A DNA stretch of 64,000 nucleotides, from positions 6,014,001 to 6,078,000 of the forward strand of contig NC_039519.1 in assembly GCF_003672135.1 (NCBI RefSeq), in the 5' to 3' direction. The DNA is from Ooceraea biroi. Lineage: Eukaryota > Arthropoda > Insecta > Hymenoptera > Formicidae. Positions 59,567 through 64,000 of the stretch are shown in pieces. The first letter of the stretch is position 1; every line of letters begins with the position of its first letter. The notes below the pieces were generated by a model that worked only from the letters and a program-made list of their open reading frames with translations, searched no databases and had not been told where the DNA came from. Position numbers and translations under genes: made by a program.

Positions 59567-60146
59567 CGACTTGCGACGCTCATTTCGTTCGCGACAAATA
59601 ACCAACGCGATCTCGATCGATAGTCACGTGCATCACGCGGCACTCGCAACACTCACGAGACGAGCGAATAAACGCGAAACGCGAAGACCGATCGTTCATA
59701 TTACGTCCGATACTGCGCGAATTAAGTTAGGCTAGCTCGGAAAAGCGGAGTCGCTTCGCGAAAATTCACGACGCGTCGCGAATTCTGCCATTAATCGTTG
59801 CCGCGATTCGGCTAATCGCTGCCGCTTCGCTTCGAAATTATTATCCCTCGACTCGAAAATCCACTGGAATCAATCGACTGATGGATAACCACAAAGCTTT
59901 CGTACAGTTTTCGCGATGGTTCGCGCGCGGGAATCGCGGACGCAACGTCACTAAAAGCGGAAGGCGGTTCCGGGAAGCCGCTGTACTAGCGCCAACGTCT
60001 CGCGTAGTCGCGCCGACTTCGCGTCGACAGCGACTACGCGAGTCGTATTAATTTTATTAATGACGCATTCGAAAGGGCGCAATTACGTGATATCAATGCA
60101 ATCATCGTCGACTGACGCGCCAGCGGCACTAAATTATGTGATAACA
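59567..60146. other. CpG-rich spacer between the inverted repeat and TRIM array B
   Basis: No recognisable gene. Contains a 13-bp perfect hairpin (59999-60011 / 60030-60042, CTCGCGTAGTCGC stem). Ends in ATTA, duplicated on the far side of the TRIM array. Confidence 0.45.
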
Positions 60147-60227
60147 ATTATGTAAGATCTGGAAAGATAGTCGAGACTGACAGGTCGTATAGAGGATCGG
60201 AATGAAAACAAGTTGATCACAACGGTA

Positions 60228-60310
60228 GGAGTATTGGCCGTACAGCCTAAGACCTAGGCATGTGAATCAGGGATCCCGGAGAGTTCGAGTTCAAATCTAA
60301 GGCAGTCTCC
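60228..60310 (+). other. tRNA-Leu-like Pol III module inside the TRIM LTR (first copy of array B)
   Basis: The 83-nt stretch starts GGAGTATTGGCCG and ends GCAGTCTCC. GGAG/CTCC can pair as an acceptor stem. TGGCCGTACAG matches the A-box consensus TRGYNNARNNG with one mismatch. TGGCCG and CTAAG are spaced as in tRNA-Leu. GTTCAAATC is an exact B box, 54 nt after the A-box start. TTTTT at 60317-60321 would be a Pol III terminator. The module recurs at the same offset (+77) in the other six LTRs. D- and T-stem pairing is degenerate. Confidence 0.55.
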
Positions 60311-61121
60311 TAGTTATTTTTCGCCTCTTACAATTCAGAAGTGGGACAAAATCCGCTACCCCTCGAAGACAGTTGAGATTCATACGCTACCCCTCGGAGA
60401 GGAGGGAGTTGAGAAGCAGCTGGCCGGTAGTGAAGCCTGAACATGGAGGTCGGGACGGACTCAGAGGAGTGAACCAACATGGAGATTAGGAAGGACTCAG
60501 AGGAGTGAACCAACATGGAGGTTGGGAGGGACTCAGAAGAGTGAACCAAAAATGGAGGTTGGGAGGGACTCAAGTGGAGTGAACCAAAAATGGAGGTTGG
60601 GAGGGACTCAAGTGGAGTGAACCGACGATTTGGAGACATTCGGGGACGAATGTAATGTCAGGCTGGCCGAGCTGTAAGATCTGGAAAGATAGTCGAGACT
60701 GACAGGTCGTATAGAGGATCGAAATGAAAACAAGTTGATCACAACGGTAGGAGTATTGGCCGTACAGCCTAAGGACCTAGGTGTGTGAACCAGGGATCCC
60801 GGAGAGTTCGAGTTCAAATCTAAGGCAGTCTCCTAGTTATTTTTCGCCTCTTACAATTCAGAAGTGGGATCAAATCCGCTACCCCTCGAAGACAGTTGAG
60901 ATTCATCCGCTACCCCTCGGAGAGGAGGGAGTTGAGAAGCAGCTGGTCGGTAGTGAAGCCTGAACATGGAGATCGGGATGGACTCAGAGGAGTGAACCAA
61001 CATGGAGGTTGGGAGGGACTCAGAAGAGTGAACCAAAAATGGAGGTTGGGAGGGACTCAAGTGGAGTGAACCGACGATTTGGAGACATTCGGGGACGAAT
61101 GTAATGTCAGGCTGGCCGAGC

Positions 61122-63059
61122 TGTAAGATCTGGAAAGATAGTCGAGACTGACAGGTCGTATAGAGGATCGAAATGAAAACAAGTTGATCACAACGGTAGG
61201 AGTATTGGCCGTACAGCCTAAGACCTAGGCGTGTGAACCAGGGATCCCGGAGAGTTCGAGTTCAAATCTAAGGCAGTCTCCTAGTTATTTTTCGCCTCTT
61301 ACAATTCAGAAGTGGGATAAAATCCGCTACCCCTCGAAGACAGTTGAGATTCATCCGCTACCCCTCGGAGAGGAGGGAGTTGAGAAGCAGCTGGCCGGTA
61401 GTGAAACCTGAACATGGAGGTCGGGACGGACTCAGAGGAGTGAACCAACATGGAGATTGGGAAGGACTCAGAAGAGTGAACCAAAAATGGAGGTTGGGAG
61501 GGACTCAGAAGAGTGAACCAAAAATGGAGGTTGGGAGGGACTCAAGTGGAGTGAACCGACGATTTGGAGACATTCGGGGACGAATGTAATGTCAGGCTGG
61601 CCGAGCTGTAAGATCTGGAAAGATAGTCGAGACTGACAGGTCGTATAGAGGATCGGAATGAAAACAAGTTGATTACAACAGTAGGAGTATTGGCCGTACA
61701 GCCTAAGACCTAGGCATGTGAATCAGGGATCCCGGAGAGTTCGAGTTCAAATCTAAGGCAGTCTCCTAGTTATTTTTCGCCTCTTACAATTCAGAAGTGG
61801 GATAAAATCCGCTACCCCTCGAAGACAGTTGAGATTCATACGCTACCCCTCGGAGAGGAGGGAGTTGAGAAGCAGCTGGCCGGTAGTGAAGCCTGAACAT
61901 GGAGGTCGGGACAAACTCAGAGGAGTGAACCAACATGGAGATTGGGAAGGACTCAGAGGAGTGAACCAACATGGAGGTTGGGAGGGACTCAGAAGAGTGA
62001 ACCAAAAATGGAGGTTGGGAGGGACTCAAGTGGAGTGAACCGACGATTTGGAGACATTCGGGGACGAATGTAATGTCAGGCTGGCCGAGCTGTAAGATCT
62101 GGAAAGATAGTCGAGACTGACAGGTCGTATAGAGGATCGGAATGAAAACAAGTTGATTACAACAGTAGGAGTATTGGCCGTACAGCCTAAGACCTAGGCA
62201 TGTGAATCAGGGATCCCGGAGAGTTCGAGTTCAAATCTAAGGCAGTCTCCTAGTTATTTTTCGCCTCTTACAATTCAGAAGTGGGATAAAATCCGCTACC
62301 CCTCGAAGACAGTTGAGATTCATCCGCTACCCCTCGGAGAGGAGGGAGTTGAGAAGCAGCTGGCCGGTAGTGAAACCTGAACATGGAGGTCGGGACGGAC
62401 TCAGAGGAGTGAACCAACATGGAGATTGGGAAGGACTCAGAAGAGTGAACCAAAAATGGAGGTTGGGAGGGACTCAGAAGAGTGAACCAAAAATGGAGGT
62501 TGGGAGGGACTCAAGTGGAGTGAACCGACGATTTGGAGACATTCGGGGACGAATGTAATGTCAGGCTGGCCGAGCTGTAAGATCTGGAAAGATAGTCGAG
62601 ACTGACAGGTCGTATAGAGGATCGGAATGAAAACAAGTTGATCACAACAGTAGGAGTATTGGCCGTACAGCCTAAGACCTAGGCGTGTGAACCAAGGATC
62701 CCGGAGAGGTCGAGTTCAAATCTAAGGCAGTCTCCTAGTTATTTTTCGCCTCTTACAATTCAGAAGTGGGATAAAATCCGTTACCCCTCGAAGACAGTTG
62801 AGATTCATCCGCTACCCCTCGGAGAGGAGGGAGTTGAGAAGCAGCTGGCCGGTAGTGAAGCCTGAACATGGAGGTCGGGACGGACTCAAAGGAGTGAACC
62901 AACATGGAGATTGGGAAGGACTCAGAAGAGTGAACCAACATGGAGGTTGGGAGGGACTCAGAAGAGTGAACCAAAAATGGAGGTTGGGAGGGACTCAAGT
63001 GGAGTGAACCGACGATTTGGAGACATTCGGGGACGAATGTAATGTCAGGCTGGCCGAGC
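61122..63059. repeat. Dimeric higher-order repeat in TRIM array B, 969 bp x 2
   Basis: Units at 61122 (485 bp) and 62091 (485 bp) share one variant of the internal minisatellite. Units at 61607 (484 bp) and 62576 (484 bp) share another. Identical open frames recur exactly 969 bp apart (for example at 61344 and 62313). Two LTR-plus-internal units have therefore been duplicated together. Confidence 0.8.
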
Positions 63060-63302
63060 TGTAAGATCTGGAAAGATAGTCGAGACTGACAGGTCGTATA
63101 GAGGATCGGAATGAAAACAAGTTGATTACAACAGTAGGAGTATTGGCCGTACAGCCTAAGACCTAGGCGTGTGAACCAGGGATCCCGGAGAGTTCGAGTT
63201 CAAATCTAAGGCAGTCTCCTAGTTATTTTTCGCCTCTTACAATTAATCGAGAATAATTGCATCGGATTATTAGATGTTGGAGGATACAGATTAGTTCGCT
63301 CT

Positions 63303-63560
63303 ACTTGAACCACGTTGTTCATTTTAAAAGAAGTACCTCCCCCTCCGGCTTTCTTCTCCAGATCAAAGAGTTCGAACTATTTCGCGCTGCATCGCGACGT
63401 TTTGGAACAGCGTTCGAGTTCGTTTCGCGATCTTTAACTGCATCCGCGCCTCACGCACGCCGATCATCGATCGCGAGTGCCGAGTCGCATGGGATGACGT
63501 CGCGGAGCATCGCGGATCACCGCGGAGCGTGAGATCGCGATCGAACGAGGCCGTTCGATA
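63303..63560 (-). repeat. Right copy of the ~255-bp inverted repeat
   Basis: Reverse complement of 59314-59566, running from ACTTGAACCACGTTG to CGAGGCCGTTCGATA. Sequence beyond the repeat differs on the two sides, and no target duplication is evident. Confidence 0.88.
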
Positions 63561-64000
63561 GTGCAAAACGATAACAATCGTTCGTCATCTTGCGCCAAAG
63601 GAGAAGTGACATGCGATCGTCGTGTTTCACAGTTGTTTATTTACGTGTTACGCTAAGCGGACGTCACGAGTGCGAATGAATGCCGGGATATCGAGCGTAT
63701 TAATTAATTCGTATTAATGTGGGTGGTTGTCACATTTTAATTGCATCTCGAATGCGTCGCGAGTGTTCCGCGTTGCTCGTGTTTCGTGTGTGTCGCGAGT
63801 GAAACAAGTGCGAGTGAGAAAGTGCAGTGCGAAGTCAAAGAGGTACATTATTTGATGCTACTGCTGTGGCTGTGGCAATTAGAATGCCGGATCGACTGTT
63901 CCTTGGATCGAACGTGAATGGAGCACGACGGGGTCATCGGATCGGAACGATATTGCATCCGTGGTAAATAAATATATGCATTATTCATACGATTAACTAT
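63561..64000. other. CpG-rich end of the window, possibly 5' gene flank
   Basis: No open frame of note. Sequence rich in TCGCGAGTG/CGTGTTTCGTGTG quasi-repeats ends at a weak splice-donor-like CAAAGAG|GTACAT near 63840. It could be an untranslated first exon on the plus strand, but nothing beyond composition supports this. Confidence 0.25.

Larger units (their letters stand above)
60147..63245. mobile_element. Tandem TRIM/LTR array B with 4-bp target duplication ATTA
   Basis: Seven LTR copies of 182-183 bp start at 60151, 60673, 61122, 61607, 62091, 62576 and 63060, separated by six internal segments. Both terminal LTRs are intact (60151-60332, 63060-63241), begin TGTAAGATCTGG and end CCTCTTACA. 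ATTA is duplicated at 60147-60150 and 63242-63245. I count four differences between the first and last LTR (about 98% identity), consistent with a fairly recent insertion. Orientation is opposite to array A. Internal segments begin ATTCAGAAGTGGGATAAAA; a TGGGA eight bases in is only a weak primer-binding-site candidate. No protein is encoded. Confidence 0.88.

Noticed and set aside
60228..60310. Functional tRNA-Leu gene
   Set aside because: Box A, box B, acceptor ends and T-run are present, but the D and T stems pair poorly and the copy sits inside an LTR; better read as a derived Pol III module.

Overview
The window looks like non-coding DNA from an ant or another hymenopteran insect. I infer this from several things: CpG-rich single-copy DNA alternating with AT-rich stretches, Tc1/mariner-type elements ending in CAGGGTG/CACCCTG at TA sites, a transposase fragment with an N-terminal helix-turn-helix like DUF4817, and short LTR elements like the TRIMs known from ants. 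I found no convincing host protein-coding gene, rRNA or functional tRNA. The long open frames are shadows of repeats or of GC-rich, stop-poor DNA.

Layout. 1-4604 is the right-hand part of a satellite array with 544-548 bp monomers, ending in a terminal sequence next to TTAA. 4609-9604 is single-copy DNA. 9609-11989 is a tandem LTR/TRIM array with a 4-bp target duplication. 11994-23240 is single-copy DNA with one solo transposon end at 21292. 23245-32808 is a second, complete satellite element: TTAA on both sides, inverted termini, 466-bp monomers and a 1,398-bp higher-order repeat. 32813-59313 is single-copy DNA interrupted by seven fold-back or mariner-type elements (36436, 38282, 41380, 51189, 53701, 54451, 58268). 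59314-63560 is a pair of ~255-bp inverted repeats enclosing a second TRIM array (60151-63241) in the opposite orientation to the first. 63561-64000 is CpG-rich and could be the 5' part of a gene lying outside the window.

The main theme is transposons turning into satellites. Three unrelated element types carry expanded tandem arrays while keeping intact ends: a TTAA-bounded fold-back element, a TRIM, and a CAGGGTGAGGC mariner-type MITE. Each array also shows higher-order periodicity (1,398-bp trimers and possibly 1,094-bp dimers; 969-bp dimers; a-b-a-b alternation). The tandem joint of the fold-back satellite coincides with a TTTTAT microhomology shared by the element's own two ends. The TRIM LTRs contain a tRNA-Leu-like Pol III module (A box, B box, T5 terminator). 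This recalls the 5S-bearing Cassandra TRIMs of plants, and to my knowledge it has not been described in an insect TRIM.

Transposase evidence is limited to two decayed pieces. One keeps only the N-terminal helix-turn-helix (36725-36964). The other keeps only the C-terminal catalytic part, with spacing that fits DD41D (51376-51813). No element here could move by itself.
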